Assembly (NCBI GenBank): GCA_021234155.1
Contig: JAJEKV010000092.1
Location: 3,546,561 to 3,610,560, forward strand
Direction: 5' to 3'
DNA from: Isoetes taiwanensis
Lineage: Eukaryota; Streptophyta; Lycopodiopsida; Isoetales; Isoetaceae
DNA length: 64,000 nt
In this document: piece by piece, positions 1 to 15,096 of the stretch
How positions within the stretch are numbered: the first letter of the stretch is position 1
How the letters are laid out: every line of letters starts with the position of its first letter
Made by a program: the position numbers and the translations under genes
The notes under the pieces: generated by a model
Seen by the model: only the letters and a program-made list of their open reading frames with translations
Told to the model about the DNA's origin: nothing
Database searches by the model: none

Positions 1-1183
1 TGAAACATTTATTAATCGTTCATCATGAATGTCTTGACTGCAAATATGTATGTCCTCTAATGGAGCAACCAACAAGAGGACTTTCCAGACACAGAATCAG
101 GCAATTGGCTATCAAGAAAAAGGTGGCTACCTAGAGGATTCACTTACAATAAAGAGGATATGTCATATGCATTTATAGGGTCGCCAAAAACACCCTTATA
201 TACTGACTTTTAAAAGCTAATTTAACCCTTAAAAATATATAGTTTACCTCAAATAGTGATGAAAACCCCCTAATGATAAGTATGCCTACTAGTAATGGTA
301 AAAAAGAAACCCCCTATATTTGAACGCACATGTTTTGTATGCCCTACAAATGTGAATTCCCTGAGGGTGGCTAGCAGCAAATTCATCTTCTACACTTGGT
401 ATTGAAGGTTGAGATGTGAGTGGATGATCAAATTGGAAGTAGCCATCATCTTCACAAGGAATATAAGAATGCGGAATGCCATGAACTTGTTGCTGCTGCT
501 ACCTTGACCTCCCTAGAGTTTGCATCATCATTTGCATATTGCATTTAGCTTGGATATTGATATGCCTAGGTTGACACACATGTGGAGCTTTGAGATCTTC
601 CATAGACTATGGCCCTTAATCTCCTTGCGCTTACCTCTTCTTGCTCTTCCAACACCTCTTTCCTTTGTTATTTTTGCTTATCCAACACCATCTCCATTTT
701 CTTTTTTCTGCCCATCTCTTTCTTCTTCGCTTCTATCCCTTGTTGCGTATCTCTTTCAGCCCCAACCTTCTTTCTTTTCTCCTCTTCAATTGCCCAAATT
801 AATTGATCTAAAGTTGCATATCCAGCTTTGGTCAAATCTAAAAGGACTAACCTTCTAGCTATAGACATATGAATTAGCACTTGGTGCCTTGAAGAACCCT
901 CTTAAGCATACCGCCTTTTTTGAATATATTTCAAAGTACCAATTTCTCAAGTTGCTATAAGTAATGCATCGTTGATAGTTAAAAAAATCACCTTTGTCCG
1001 AGAGCCTCTTCCCTTCTTCTATGCCTGCTTGTCTGTAGCCATGTTTTGAGGTTGTTCTTGTCCTTTTGCAGGTGGACCATGAAATACTCCTTGCCTTCTC
1101 TTTGATCTATTTCTTGTGATATAATGCTTGGATGCTAGTGGCACCCTCTTCTTGCATGAAGCTAAGTTTTTTTTTTTTTCGGA

Positions 1184-4100
1184 TTTTTTTTTTTTTTTGG
1201 AAGGACGTGAGACTCTTTTTATTGACAAGAACAAGGCGCAATACACAATGCCTGAGACAGAATAAAACCCTAGTGGATAGGCTGACCCAACTAGGCAAAA
1301 ACAGCGTCTATGCATAAGAAGAACAAGTAAATACGTCGCCAAATTATCTCCTTTTTTATCATCGACTAGAGATGAGCAACGATAAGCTTTAGTGATCTTC
1401 TGGCGAGCACAATGGAGAAGGCTGTTGATCAGAGATGTGTGCACCTTGGAAAATACACAAGCGTCGCCTACGCGGATAGACCACAAAATCCAACTAGAAG
1501 CAAGATGAAATGCCCGCTTATGCAAGTTAGGCCAAGCAGGGGGATAAAGTGCAAGTAGGATCTCTGGCTAGTGAGAGACACTTGAAAAAGAGTGAACAAG
1601 CTGCTAGTATTATTGGCAGGTTTATCTCTTGTGGCCAAAACAGAAGATGTTGGCACCCAGTATCCATGGAAGAGTGTTGCAAACCCAAAGCTGAAGGTGG
1701 ACTAGGAACAATGAATATCAGGAAGCAAGGCCTGGCATTGGCAGCGAAATATTTCTATAAAGCTTCCTATGATAAAATTAAACATCCCATCTCAATTACG
1801 ATGGGGCATTATATCAATAAATGCCACCCTTTTATGGCTGGAGAAACCTTAAAATGGATGCGCCTCACTCTATCTTTTTTCCCATTCTCGGTTCACGCCA
1901 CTACTCCAATCCTTATTAAAAATGGATTAAGGCTTGGCTTGAAGTTAGACAAATGTACACTTGGGAAAAAGGTTTATCCATGGAGCAATCCATTTTCTGG
2001 AATCCTGCTCTCATTCTCGATAATCCCAATATTTGTCTAGTCTGTCATTTCCCTGAGCAAGCGAAACTATGGAAGCAAAAAGGGATTACCATGATCAGCG
2101 ACCTTTATGATAATAATGGGATTATTCTATTCCACAACTCTGTCCTTGCAGGGGAAGGTCAACAAACGCAAATGCTCTATGAAGCTATTATCAATACTGT
2201 GATGTATGGCAGTTGGTCCCACTCCCCTGACGCATGGAAGCACAATGGTATAACTGGCTACAGAGTCAAATTTGCATACAGATATCTCATGAGACAACAG
2301 ACTGTCACCATTCACCTAAAGTGGGGAGTTTCTTGGATCTGACGGACGGAATCTCAAATTTATGTGGAGGCGGTCCAATTAACCGAAGATTAAGGCCTTT
2401 ATGTGGCAGCTCTCGGCATAAGGGGACGGCAACCAATTGTAAGAGGTTTAAGCTATCAATGACAAACTCGATATTTGTGACGGGTGCCTAGCCTATAAGG
2501 AGGATGAATACCATCTCTTGGATCATGCCTATGGTGAGGAATGGAGTCTTGGAGGTGGCCTCCAGGATCCTAGGGCGAACTTAGTTACCACTGAACGGAA
2601 AGGATTTCTTCATGCCTAACAACCCAACGGACTGGAGAATTTATATCCTTCTCTGGAGAATTTAGAAAGGGAGGAATTCTTTTATTTTTAATTATGAAAT
2701 TATCACCCCGGAAGGAATTATTAAACAGGTATTGTATGATATCAATTGGATCTTAAGTGTTAATGCATGAGTTGATTATTGTTGCAGATACTCTATTCCT
2801 GATGACCAGGAGGCTTAAATGGAAAAAGAACAAAGCTGAGAACGATAAAGAGTGGATCAAATTCTTCAGCCCTGTTGATAACTCAGCGCATGAAGATGCT
2901 ATCCGTTTTAGCGCAATTTCTTTATTGCGACGAGAATTTTAACATTCGAAGAGAGCTGATTTGTGAAGCCAAAGATGCCAAAGGGAGACTTAACATGGCT
3001 AAAGCTGAAACTTGTAGGTGCATCTCTTGCACTTTCCACATCATCATGAAAGGGAAGGCAAGGAAAGCGAATGAACACGCATCTCAAAGGATTCCACTAG
3101 TCTATAACCGGCTACTTCTTCAAGAAAAAACTCGGTGATCTCTGTTAGTTATATTTTAAACAGACTCCAATTTTCTCCAGGGTTACACTTCCCTTGAAAA
3201 ACGTTTTTGTATATTTAACTTATACTTAATATAAATAGGTGCCTTCAATAAAAAAAAGAAAAGAAAGAGTGAACAACCACGCCCAAACAAGCCGTAGATG
3301 ATCGCACAAGAAGAAGCGGTATTCAATAGTTTCAACACGTTGGCCCTGAGAGAGGGCAGCGATCCGAGACTCTAGGGTTCATCTTGTGAACCAAGACATT
3401 CACTTGAACACATCTATGGAGAATTTGCCATCGCGTGGTGACACTTTAGGGTGGAGCAATTTATCCTATGTCCACATCCAAACACTTTTCCCGCGTGGTT
3501 GAGGACACGAAGATGTCGGTCTTTGGGATGGGGAAGAGGCTCACAATCTAAAAAGCGGCTTATGCGTGGAAAAAACAAACTTTTACGGCTTAAGGCGTGC
3601 ATCACATATCCAAATAGGCACATCAGCTGTGGTTACTTTCTGCGATGGATGGCAAAAAATCAGCCATCCCACTCCAGATTTGCCGATCCCATCTATATAG
3701 AAATCTCGTCCGAAAAGCCTCCCATGACAATAGATGACCAGAATCATACCAAAAGCCGCAATCATTAAAACCCGGTTAGCCGCCAACACCGTTTGGGTCT
3801 TTGGATGTACAAGTGCACATAAATTTTGCTGATCATGCATACCTTGCGGGGGAAGCCACCATCATGACATTGACAATGAAGCACAAGCTTGGGGATTAAC
3901 ATGGAATAAAGATCTAACCGCATCGAGGGAAGCAAAGCGGACCTTTAAGGAATGGGGAAGCATTTGGATATGGATGTATAGGATATAACAAGGCCCATGG
4001 GAGACTAGGCTTGATAGTTGTCTTGTGAAAGGGGGAGACACCGAGAAGTGATTGCCGCACCAACCTTAAGCGGAGAAAGAGTCATCTTTACCAAGGAGGA

Positions 4101-5580
4101 GCCTCCAAATGAACTTTGAAATCATGACGCTTTGCGGAGCCGGAAGTCCAACATTCCAAGGCCACCGGCTACCTTAGGCTTGATGCACTTAGCCCGGGAT
4201 ACCTTAACAGCACACACCGAGGTACCACCCGGATGAAATTCCTGACAATACAGACGATCTCATTCATCTTACATTGAGGAGCCAGTAAGACAGATGCCAT
4301 ATAGACATGGGTATTGCTGAGAACGGGTCTTGCAATTGTGATCCTACCAGGCAAAGATAACTTAGCCACCTTCCACCAGAATAGATGTTTCTCAAGACCT
4401 TTAATGATCTCATCCCAAGCACATGAGGCAGAAACATGCACCCCACATGAATGCCCAAAAGCTTTGTGGGTTGCCCATGAGGAAGCACCGTCCAGGGGTA
4501 GTCATGAATACAAGAGGGGACAGCACTATCCAGTGTCCATAGAGCAGTGCACTTTCTCCAACCTACAAAAACTCCAGAGGCCAGGGAGAAAGTATCTAGG
4601 AGCAGCTTAGCATTATGGAGGTTTTCATCATTGGCCATAAGAAAAAGGAAAGTGTCATCGACATCGCGATTACACACCTCGAGAACCATCAACATGGGGC
4701 GGACCGGATGACACCTTCTCGAGCTGCAACATCAAAGAGTTGAGACAACATACGCGGCAATAGTGAAGAGCAAAAGGCCAAAGGACAACCCTGTCGGATC
4801 CCGACCAGCGGTAAAGATTTGGGATGGCTCACCTTGAAAAAGCAACGTAGACCGCTACCACACATGAAGCTTCATAACATCACGGGTGAATGCCTCTCCA
4901 AATCCCAAAGCAAGAAGTCATTTCTCCAAAATCCCAATCCCACCTTTGTCATATGCTTTAGCAAAGTCTAGTTTGAGGAACACCACTTGATGACCCTGCA
5001 AGCGAGCCCAATACATGCCCTCGTTATTATGCAGCCGCAACATTGTTCAAGATGCATCGGCCAGGGAGAAAGCCAGAATGTGTAGAAGAAATTGACTCGG
5101 CTAAGATATTGCGTACCTTGTCAGCCAGGGCTTTAGCAAATATTTTGTAGGCGGATGAGAGCAAGGTGATAGGGCCTTGATCGAAATGGATCTAGGCTCT
5201 TTGCACTTTGGAATGAGAGATCCATCCAGTGTTGAGGATCTTATCTAAGCTTTGTGAATGCTGAAAGTCACAAAAAGCAGCATAGTCATCATTGTTGAGC
5301 CAAGGCCAGCAAGCTTGAAAGAACTCAATAGGGAAGCCGTCAAGACCAGGACATTTATCATGCTTCAAATGAAACACAGCCTCCTTCAAGTCCTCTCTTG
5401 TGATATTCGATTCAAGTAGTCTCCTTTTCCGGCGGAAATAATTGGATGTACCTTAGACAACACACAGTGATGCATATCCTCTGGAATGCCATGGGGTCTT
5501 GCGAGCAAAAAGAAGGAAAGAAATGATCAAAAGAAACGCTTAAGTTGCTTTCGGTCATAGCCGATGTCGATTGTTGATCA
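1184..5580 (-). mobile_element. LINE-B, first copy (degenerate, split by LINE-A)
   Basis: Counterpart of the LINE-B element at 25607-29985. A poly(T) run at 1184-1198 is the poly(A) tail of the minus-strand element. Reverse-transcriptase pieces are readable between about 4170 and 5580 but are cut by many frameshifts; one piece keeps an N-R-D-V-D-D-T version of the YADD box, apparently through a local sequence error. The element is interrupted by LINE-A between about 1602 and 3263. It should not be treated as an independent locus until the duplication is resolved. Confidence 0.8.
1602..3263 (+). mobile_element. LINE-A, first copy, inserted in LINE-B
   Basis: Counterpart of LINE-A at 26027-27682. 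The target-site duplication is still visible on the right (3264-3277) and, with one extra G, on the left (about 1588-1601). The coding frame, uninterrupted for 332 codons in the second copy, is broken here into at least three pieces (1549-2040, 1953-2342, 2234-2491). The A-rich tail lies just before 3264. Confidence 0.8.
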
Positions 5581-7473
5581 AATGGTAGATCCATCTGATA
5601 TCTTGTAATTTGAAATTTTTTATTTTGAAACCTCTTAGTTCCTTGCTAGCTATAGGAGAATTAACCTCTTTCATGAAGCTTCTGACGACCATTTGTAATT
5701 CATGCAAATGATTGCATGCAAAGCAAGCTCTGATTTCTTGGGGGGGAAGGGCATCTAGTGGGTCTACAAGAACCATTGATGGTTATTAAGGGACCATCAA
5801 TGGATGAGGGAAAACCATCGATGGCTATAGGGAAGCTACAGATGGAGGCGCCATCGTTGCTAGTAGTCGAAATCCTAAATCGTAGTTAAAAGGGGAAAAA
5901 CCCTAAGTGGGCAACATCTCTATTTTTGTTTGGTTAGAGAAGTTTTACAATGGAGCTAAATGCTATAGATAAGCACTCGACCCTTGCATGTAGAGGTCAA
6001 ATTTGGGAGTGTGGAAAAAGCATCCAATCTTGGACCGAATTCACCTCCTTGAGATTAGATTGGGGTCTGATTGAAAGACAAAACACGGATCTTACTAATC
6101 AAATATTGGATATGATGCTTTGTAATTGAAGCCAGGCTTCAATATAGTTTATTGGCCAAGAAGATTTTGAATAGAATAGAACGAGAATAGAATAGAATAG
6201 AATAGAATAGTTTTTTCGTCAGGTCGCGAGGAGACCAATCGGCCTATGGGAGCAATAAAATCTAGCTTTTTCTAGCCTAGGCATAAGCTTGTTTGAATTC
6301 ACTTGACATTTTCAATTGTGATTGAACCTCATCCAGAGCGCAAAACAACACAGGGCAAATAATACCAATTTAAATCAAGTCCCCATCTACGCCTTGTTTA
6401 ACAAGATATGCTAGAAATTATAATGGGTCATATACATGAGCAAAGTTGCACATTTGGAGAAGACAACCGATTTGCACTCTTATCAAAAAGAACTTTGGAG
6501 CGAAGACCGGTTGATTCAAGCAACTAGCAAAACTCTTAATACTTGCTCGCCAATACAAAATTTAACCCTAGTTTCACAAGAATAGATTGTGAAAAATTTG
6601 AGCAATGATGAACCAAACAATGACCAAGTCCAACCTTTGTTTGGTTAATCTATTCCAATGGTTTATGATTCTGCAGCAGCTCGTGCACATAGCAATTGAG
6701 GTAAGATCCAGACCAACTATTGCAAAACTCATGCCTTTCTTTGGTTAATCTATTCTTTGGTTAATCTATTTTATGCAGCTCATGCACATAAAGAACCGGC
6801 CTAACTATGGCAAAAATCATGCATATAAGGACGCAATTATACCGTGTTGAACAAAAATCTACAAAAAGTTCTAACATGTCAATATTTATAATTAGCGAAG
6901 GCATAGAATCTAGGCAATCTAGATTGTACATGTTCTGATACACATGCATAGAGTTGACTACATTGCAATTCTAGAATATTATTACATAATGTTGCTTGCT
7001 CCGATGCCCACTATTATTTACATATATATGTAGAGTTAACTACATTGCAATTATAGAACACTACAAATTAATAGACTTGACTTATGATGTTTTAGACTAA
7101 AGATCATAATGCACCCCGGTTATATAGCAAAACAGAGGACAAGGTATGATGAAAATGTAATGAGGACTCAAATGCTCCAGCTTCTGTAAGCAAAATAAAG
7201 ACAAACATGATCGCTAAACATAGTAGACTGCAGTGAGGTTATAGCTAAACATAGTAGACTGCAGTGAGGTTATACAAATGACTGCTCTTCAGTCTAACGA
7301 GAATAAACTTTACAAATGGCAAATGCCAAACATAGTTCATAGTGCAGCAAATCGTATAATACAAAAATATAGAACAAGTATACCTTGACTAAAGGGCAGC
7401 AATGGCAGTCCATTATTCCCATTCAATTTGTACAGCAATTCTAAGTCCAATTCTCTGGCTTGCATAGTTAGCC
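5581..7473. other. FLOE 3' flank, first copy; microsatellite and 31-bp duplication
   Basis: Counterpart of 29986-31902. It holds a GAATA-type microsatellite near 6170-6210 and the same two 31-bp direct repeats near 7225-7275 that are seen at 31642-31703. I see no gene in it. A short minus-strand frame at 5555-5776 may belong to the 5' part of LINE-B or to flanking remnants. Confidence 0.6.
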
Positions 7474-8241
7474 TCAGCACAAACCAGCCCTTAGGTGGCT
7501 GCCCGTCACCTCCTCCATTCATCAATTTATCTAGAACGGAGTTTAAATCAACTGTTTGCCCACTGTCATTAAGCCTGCGGACAGCTCCCCTCACTTGATC
7601 CCTTGGGAAGCCCATGGTTGCAACCTTCTCTACAATTTCATCAACAGGATTCCGACTCCCAGCATGAGGCAATGACTGCTGCACAGGCTGAGCTGTAGGC
7701 AAATGAGGATATCCACCACTACTTGGGGCAGATGGCACTGATGGTGGGCTTTCGATAACCAGAACCACCATATCCCGCCTGATGATGTCGCCTGCATATC
7801 ATACATGGGAGGGAAGGGACTGACCCTGATGCCCAAATGGTGGTGCAGGTAATGCTAGCTGTCCAGGTCTGGGTGAATCATCTGAAGGGTGGCCATGAGA
7901 ACCATGAGGCGGCATCGCCAGGCGGGATGATGGGGCCCCATATCCTGTAGACATATATGGAGGCATTTCAGAAGGATAGTTAACAGGTGGAGGCGGATTT
8001 TGTGCAGGTTGATGTGGGTTCTGAGTGTGGGAACCATAAGCTACACCATCATGCATGTACTGCTGCATTGGAGGGCCTTGAAGAGTGTGGTGTCTGTTGC
8101 TGTGATGGATAATAAGGTGGCATTTGCATTTGCATTGAATGTGAGGGGTGGCTGTTGAAGTGGTGGCTGTGGGGGCTGAGGCTGTTGAACTAGCTGCGGC
8201 TGCGGCTCTGCGGCTGTGGCTGTGGCTGTGGCTGCGGCTGC

Positions 8242-8277
<36 letters not shown>

Positions 8278-9910
8278 GGCGGCAATGGTGTTTGCTGCTG
8301 TGGCTGAGCTGGCTGTTGTACACCATGCAATGTTGGCTGAGAGCTGCTGAGGAAAATGAGACTGTTGAAGGGGCACAGAATGCGTGTGAACTAGTGAAGA
8401 TTGCTCCAACTGGGGTTGCATCAGTTGCTGGGGGAGGGAGAGGATGGTGGAGGTTGTGGCTGAGATTGGGGTGGGGGCTGTTGCTGGAGAACTTGACTAG
8501 GGTTTCTTGACTTGGAAGATTGGACCCAGAAGCATCTTGACTCTCCATCTTCGGCTTCTGTAAATTCCAAAAGCTGTGATTGTGCCTCAGAAATCTCTTG
8601 CTTATCCGGGAAGATTTGAACCCCACGCTGTACCCTAGAAGAAACAGAAAAGTCGCATTTATTACATGTTCTAATAGCACAGAAAGCAGACAGGTATGCA
8701 CATCTACCTCTCTTATCATATTTTCAAGCATTCTTGCCTTCCCATCAGATTAAGCCATGGTTATCTGCTACCACCTTTCAATTTTTTCCACGGAAGTTTC
8801 AATTAAGCTGCGTAGCTGTTTCAAGCTGTGATAAAGCGTCCTGTCATGCCCTCTAAAACTCGTAATAAGTTATCCATATTTCTTCATTGTGGCGTTCAAC
8901 AGCAGCAATAGTTGCTGTATCATATGATTCTTTATCATGTTCCTGTCTCACGTGATTGGTGTTAAGTAAGCAATTTGAGACTGATCTCTAGAATGATATA
9001 CCTGCATTTTCATTCCAAAACATGGATCTCAAAATAAAATCGACTGTAACTATCAAAAGCAGGTGCTACAAAAAATATTGAAAACAAACAGTAAACCAAA
9101 TTCTACTCTCACCATTAGAAATAAACAGTAACCAGAATTCTATCTGACGATTAAAAAACTCTAAAAAGCAAATCTCTAATCTAATTGTCACCAGAATTCT
9201 ACTCTACGCCATTAAAAATAAACAGTAACCCAGAATTCTATCTGACGATTAAAAAAACTCTAAAAGCAAATCTCTAATCTAATTGTCAAAAGCTTTAAAG
9301 CGCCAAAGTCACAGAAAGCTTTTAATTTCAATATCAAACAAAAATTCATTATATTGAAAAGCAAGTTACAATGATTTACAAAATTTATTTAAGTACACAA
9401 AATGCCCGATCAATCCTACAATAACCATACTCTACATAAAAAACAAAACCAATAACTTGCCGTATGCAAGGTCACAAACGTGATCTCACAATATTAATTC
9501 CTTGAACTAAATCTCTATAGTCCAACAAAAGAAAAATCGAAGGAATTGCATCAGGGAAAATCTAAAGCATATGCTTGAACAGCCTTAAAGTGATGCTCGT
9601 GATAAAGTATAGATAGAAAGATGACATACTGAGGAGTCGTAGGAATTGTAAGTCCGAGCTGGAGAAGGATGGCGCATCTGTGAAGAGTTCTCTTCTGCCC
9701 TACTCCCCACCACTTGGCTGGAAGTCATAATTAGGAAGAATATCATCCTTCCCGAAGACATATTCAGATGTAAAACTTTCGTTTCTTCTATTCGACCCAT
9801 TTTGTACATAATTTGTGGTTGTATGTACACCAGAAGACTGAACACCAGCAGCCGTAGGCTGCAAAGATCATAAAAGGCCTCGTTTGTAACCCAACACCCT
9901 GATGCTCCAT
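7474..9910 (-). pseudogene. FLOE/DUF1421-like gene, first copy, frameshifted
   Basis: Same gene as 31903-34339. The three exons correspond to about 9630-9910, 8708-9001 and 7474-8633. Single-base indels break all three: exon 1 loses an A in a run and a T in another run and gains a C, and the stop codon region has lost two bases, so the frame runs past the usual GWF-R ending. In exon 2 the codons around two TTCG sites read TTAAG instead. These are typical of consensus errors rather than of gene decay, because each change is local and the sequence in between is identical to the intact copy. I therefore call it broken as written, not necessarily broken in the plant. Confidence 0.75.
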
Positions 9911-12900
9911 CTATGAAATTAGGTTGAAAAACTGCAAGTAGAATCGAGGATTATGTACTACTAAACTCTGATCCCGACACCACAATCTATAATTTCAGCT
10001 ATCGACCAAATGAAAAGGGAATCCTTACCGAAAAGGAAGATAAACAGATTGGTTAAACAAAAAAAAAAATGGCGCCCAGTAAATTTGTAGCGGCAACACG
10101 ATAAACTAGATGCTGATCTCCGACGATGGCAACCCTGCTTCCATGGACCTGATCATGGCGTGTAGGTCTACCCGGCCTTTGTGCCAGAGATAAAATTTAC
10201 CTTAGAACATATTTAGGGCGGGAGCAATATTCAGATATTCGTAAGTCCCAAATGACAAAAGGTAAATAATGGGCACAATTTCACAAGAAACCACAAGGAG
10301 GAGCTTTATCTTAGTAGTCTATATAAATCTCAAGTTGCTTGTACATAAAGGAAGCTTCTTATCTATCTTAAAGATGTAAATCTTTTGGGCCGACCCTTTG
10401 TTGTTGTTGGGGCAAGATAGTTTTACCCTAAACTGGTGCGATCCTGAGGGCCCATGCTCCGGGATCCAAGCGTAAACTGCGCCATTAATGGCTTACTGCA
10501 TGTCTTTTTGCTTAAAATTTTCCCTATTTGGTGCAGGTTCAATCCGAAAGCGCTTCGAATGACTTTTGAATGGTTGCTACTGGTTCAGGTAGCCCCATCC
10601 ATTCAGGCGGATCGGTATTGAAACAAACCAATTTGGCAGGATCAATGATTAAAAACTGCCGAGAAAAAAGCATCCAAAATCCCGTGGGATCCACAAAACT
10701 GCACCTTAATGCGGAGGCTATCCTTCGAGATCCTCCACAGTAAATCCTCCGGGGTCGTAGTAAGTTCTAACTATCTAACTATCGTGTGCCCTTATGTTTT
10801 GTTTGCCCTTAAAGGCAAACCACGGTTTTTTTTTGGTGTGTGTGGGCACATTCAACTAATGTTTATATGGGCCAATGAGAGGCTTTTGTTCTAGGGCAAT
10901 ATTCTATATCAAATAATTTGTCGATTCGGTCCACCTTGAGATCTTGAGTATAGCCAAGAGATTCATGTGGAAGGATATACAAAAAGCTGCATGGTTGTCT
11001 GGTTGGTCTAGGCGGGCCTTGGTTATAGCCCGGAGATTCATATAGAAGGATATACAAAAGCATGCATGTCTAGAGCCATTTCTATATGTATTTTAGATGT
11101 CAAAACACTTGGACGCACCTCTTCTCTTGTCGAGAAGTTCAATCGACATGCTCTGGCCATAAGATTTATTTAACAATACCTTTGGATAGCTAGTTTGTTC
11201 TCTTGGAATCCTAGGCCCCAACTAAGAGAAGGCCTTTCATCTAAGCGTCTAGTTGGTTATTGTGGTCAATCTAGGGCGTTGTAGGCTACACATTTCCAAG
11301 GCATTTATTTATCTATTTGTAGTGTTAACCCGGGCTAAGATCTTTGGGTTTATAAGTCTTCCTCTTAGGGGAAGAAGTGAGGGGGACCCGTATTTGGATT
11401 CCTTGCATCTTCAAATTAATTCTTAGTATTAGTCTCTATCTTTGGAATAAGTAGATAATGCTTCGGCTCATGTTTCGGGCTCATCGAATGGGGAGATGCA
11501 ACCCAGGGAGTCTCGTCGGGTGATACCATAAGATACGTCTCAAAAGGTTCTGATCACTAAGAGCTGATTCAGCAAAATATATGCAAAAAAGACCTGGCGG
11601 ATGGAATGGTCAACCCTAGCCATTCTCTATTACCCGACCCTAAGTCATTGTGATAACTTTCGATTGCGATCTATCTAGAGATTCGATCGTCGATCAACTC
11701 CTCCTTGAGTCTCGGTAAGGATAAGAGAGCTCCATTTCATGTTTAAGATGTATTATATGATGTATTTGATGGTTATGATTGGATGGATCATCATTACCCT
11801 TGAGGTAGTATTGTTGTTATATTATTGCTAGTGCTTATATTTGTGTATTTGCTTACCTTTGATGTAAAAATCCATGAGGACATCTATGTCCCTGCGCTGG
11901 TTGTCTGGCCATCCACGGACATATGAGTTAGATGGAGGCCCATACCACAAGATCTATTGGATCGGGAAGTTCCTTCAATGTATGGCGAGCCTCCTTCAAT
12001 GTATGAGGGTCTTAGAGCAATGATCTTGATTGACCAAGATCAAGCATTGGCCATGACTCTAGGATAGATTACTAACTGATCGGTGAAAGTTTGGAATGTG
12101 AATTTAAATCTTGAGCCTCAAAAAGCAGGGAGAAAATATTTTTTCCACTATTAGGGCCATAAAATAAACTAGGAGAGTTAATTTAACCTTCTAGTAAATT
12201 TAAAGTGAAAATTCTATATGAACCACAAGATTCCATTCAAAATAGGTGAAAAATCACCCAAATCCGGAGTCCTTTGCTACATATTACGAACAAGATGCAC
12301 CCTGGACTACCACGATGCCGTGAATTCGATCGTCAGGCGACCCGAGATCCCATGTTGGGGCCCCAGGCACCTCGATTAAATCAAATTAGATCAATCCAGG
12401 ATCGGATCCCATGTTGAGGCCCTGGGCACCTCTTTTTTAAACTTATAGTCATTTATGATTGGGCGCCTATGATTTTGAAAACATGAAATATGTTTTTGCC
12501 TAAGCTTTTGAGGAATATTTAACCTTATACGACTTTTGCCTAAGATTTTTAGAATATGAAATAGGGGAGCTTGAACCTCTTACCAAAAATAATTCAATAT
12601 CCTAATTAAGACTACTTTAATCAATATACCACGGTGAGCTAATGCAATTATTTTTAATCTTGAGGGAATAGCAAACCTCTATATGACTTTGCCTAAGATT
12701 TTAAAATATGAAATAGGGAGCTTGAATCTTTACCAAAATAATTCAATGTTCTAACTAAGACTACTTTAATGAATATACCCGGTGAACTCTTTGTGGTTTT
12801 TTTTTATCTTGAATCTATGTTTTTAGGGATATATGGTCTATGGTTTTGGGATTGTTATTTTTACATCCATATCAAATCTCCTGGAACCCCTATATTTGGA

Positions 12901-13444
12901 ATACGGTGGAAAATAATTGGCATACGACCATACATATATTATATTCATATACAAGTCCTTATTTATTTAAGATGCATGCAAAATGAATTGTGTATTTCAC
13001 GAATAAATTTTCCTTAGACTTATTTTTGGTGGGAATGTTCAAGGTTCGGATACGGTTATGTTAGTTAGAATGAATATATATGAATTGCCTTAACATCATG
13101 TAGGGGCGGTTCATAATTCTGAGATCTTGGGCACTCTATAAGAACATTTCTCTTAGAGATGTTCTCATTTTGCCATGAAGATTTCTCTTTTCATTTCGTT
13201 TAAATTTAATGGGTGAGTTACTAAATAGAAATATTTTTGGACCATATATTTGACTTTGCATGTAATAGTAATGGATGGCTATGAATATAAAGAAGATGTT
13301 TATAAGGAAGAGTAATTTGATATAATTATCTTGATAAAAGGGTGAAAAATGTTCAAATTACATATAGATTTCCATAAGATGTTATTTAATACATTATCTC
13401 ATGAGATGCACGCAATTAGTACATTGGTAATAAGGGATATCTCC
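9911..13444. other. Unassigned DNA upstream of the FLOE-like gene, first copy
   Basis: Counterpart of 34340-37896. No gene recognised. The T run at 10826-10834 is 9 bases here but 27 bases in the second copy (35257-35283). Short internal duplications are present near 12260-12440 and 12500-12800, matching the 59-bp and 160-bp repeats of the second copy. Confidence 0.6.
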
Positions 13445-15096
13445 GTTCATTTCCACATGTTACACTTGAAGACAGTAATTTCGCAATTCTTGAAATTGTA
13501 TAATAGTTTGTGATAGTGCGAAATAATATTCCAAAAGTACACAAAACTCAACTATCATAGTCGATATTGTTTGAGTCATAATTGGGATCACGCTGAGTGA
13601 CCACTATTCTCTTAAAGTTGGTGATACATTGGAATTCAGTGTCGTAGGTGAGGTTGAATAGACAATGAACATCTATCGTGGTGGAGCCACGGCATGACCG
13701 AGGAAGAAGTTGAATGTTTACTTTTATCTAATAGATATTTTGTTGCCTGTGGGTTTTCCACTTATAACTATTAACATGACTATATCTTCCATTTGTTCAT
13801 CCTTTGTAATCATAGGAAGTAATACAATTTACTACTTATCTTTTGAAGAAGAGTCTAATTTTGTGTATACATAGATAATTTTGATGCAATTTATCTTCAA
13901 AATCAATAAAACTATTCAACCGGGGTGGCCAAATTTTACGGTATATAAAATAGCATAAGCAATCTATGGGTCGAATTTTTACTTCTTTATGCGGGTTCAT
14001 TTCCACATGTTACACTTGAACTTGAGTAATTAATTTCGCAATTCTTGAAATTGTATAATAGTTTGTGATGGTACGAAATAATATTCCAAAAGTACACAAA
14101 ACTCAACTATCATAGTCGATATTGTTTGAGTTATAATTGGGATCTGCTAGTCAGCCACTATTCTCTTAAAGTTGGTGATACATTGGAATTCCGAGTCGTA
14201 GGTGAGGTTGAATGGACAATGAACATCTATCGTGGTGGAGCACAGCATGACCAGAAGAAGTTCTGAATGTTTACTTTTATCTAATAGATATTTTGTTGCC
14301 TCTGTGAGTTTTCCACTTATAACTATTAACATGACTATATACTGACTGTTCATCCTTTGTAATCATAGGAAGTAATATAATTTACTACTTATCTTTTTGA
14401 AGAAAGTCTAATTTTGTGTATACATAGATAATTTTTGATGCAATTTATCTTCAAAATCAATAAAACTATTCAACTGTCGGTGGTCAAATTTTACAGTATA
14501 TAAAATAGCATAAGCAATCTAAGGTCGAATTTTACTAAATGCGAGGTTCATTTCCACATGTTACACTTGAACCAGTAATTTCGCAATTCTTGAAATTGTA
14601 TAATAGTTTGTGATAGTGCGAAATAATATTCCAAAAGTACACAAAACTCAACTATCATAATCGATATTGTTTGAGTCATAATTGGGATGCGCTGAGTAGG
14701 CCCACTATTCTCTTAAAGTTGGTGATACATTGGAATTAGAAGTGGTAGGTGAGGTTGAATGGACAATGAACATCTATCGTGGTGGACCACGGCATGACCG
14801 AGGAAAGAAGTTACGAATGTTTACTTTTTTATCTAATAGATATTTTGTTGCCTCTGTGAGTTTTCCCTTATAACTATTAACATGACTATATCTTGTTGTT
14901 CATCCTTTGTAATCATAGGAAGTAATACAATTTACTACTTATCTTTTGAAGAAGAGTCTAATTTTGTGTATACATAGATAATTTTTTTATACAATTTATC
15001 TTCAAAATCAATAAAACTATTCAAGCTGTCGGTGGTCAAAATCTTACGATTATATAAAATAGCATAAGCAATCTAAGGTCGAGATTTTACTCTTTT
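13445..15096. repeat. Tandem array, 3 units of about 550 bp, first copy
   Basis: Units begin with GTTCATTTCCACATGTTACA at 13445, 13995 and 14546, and the third ends near 15096. Unit number and order match the array at 37897-39554. Within this copy the units differ mostly at CG- or CTG/CAG-containing words, while the same words are uniform across the three units of the second copy. Confidence 0.9.

Noticed and set aside
8041-8421. Poly-Ala frame of 126 codons
   Set aside because: A frameshifted reading of the Gln tract in the first copy of the FLOE-like gene.
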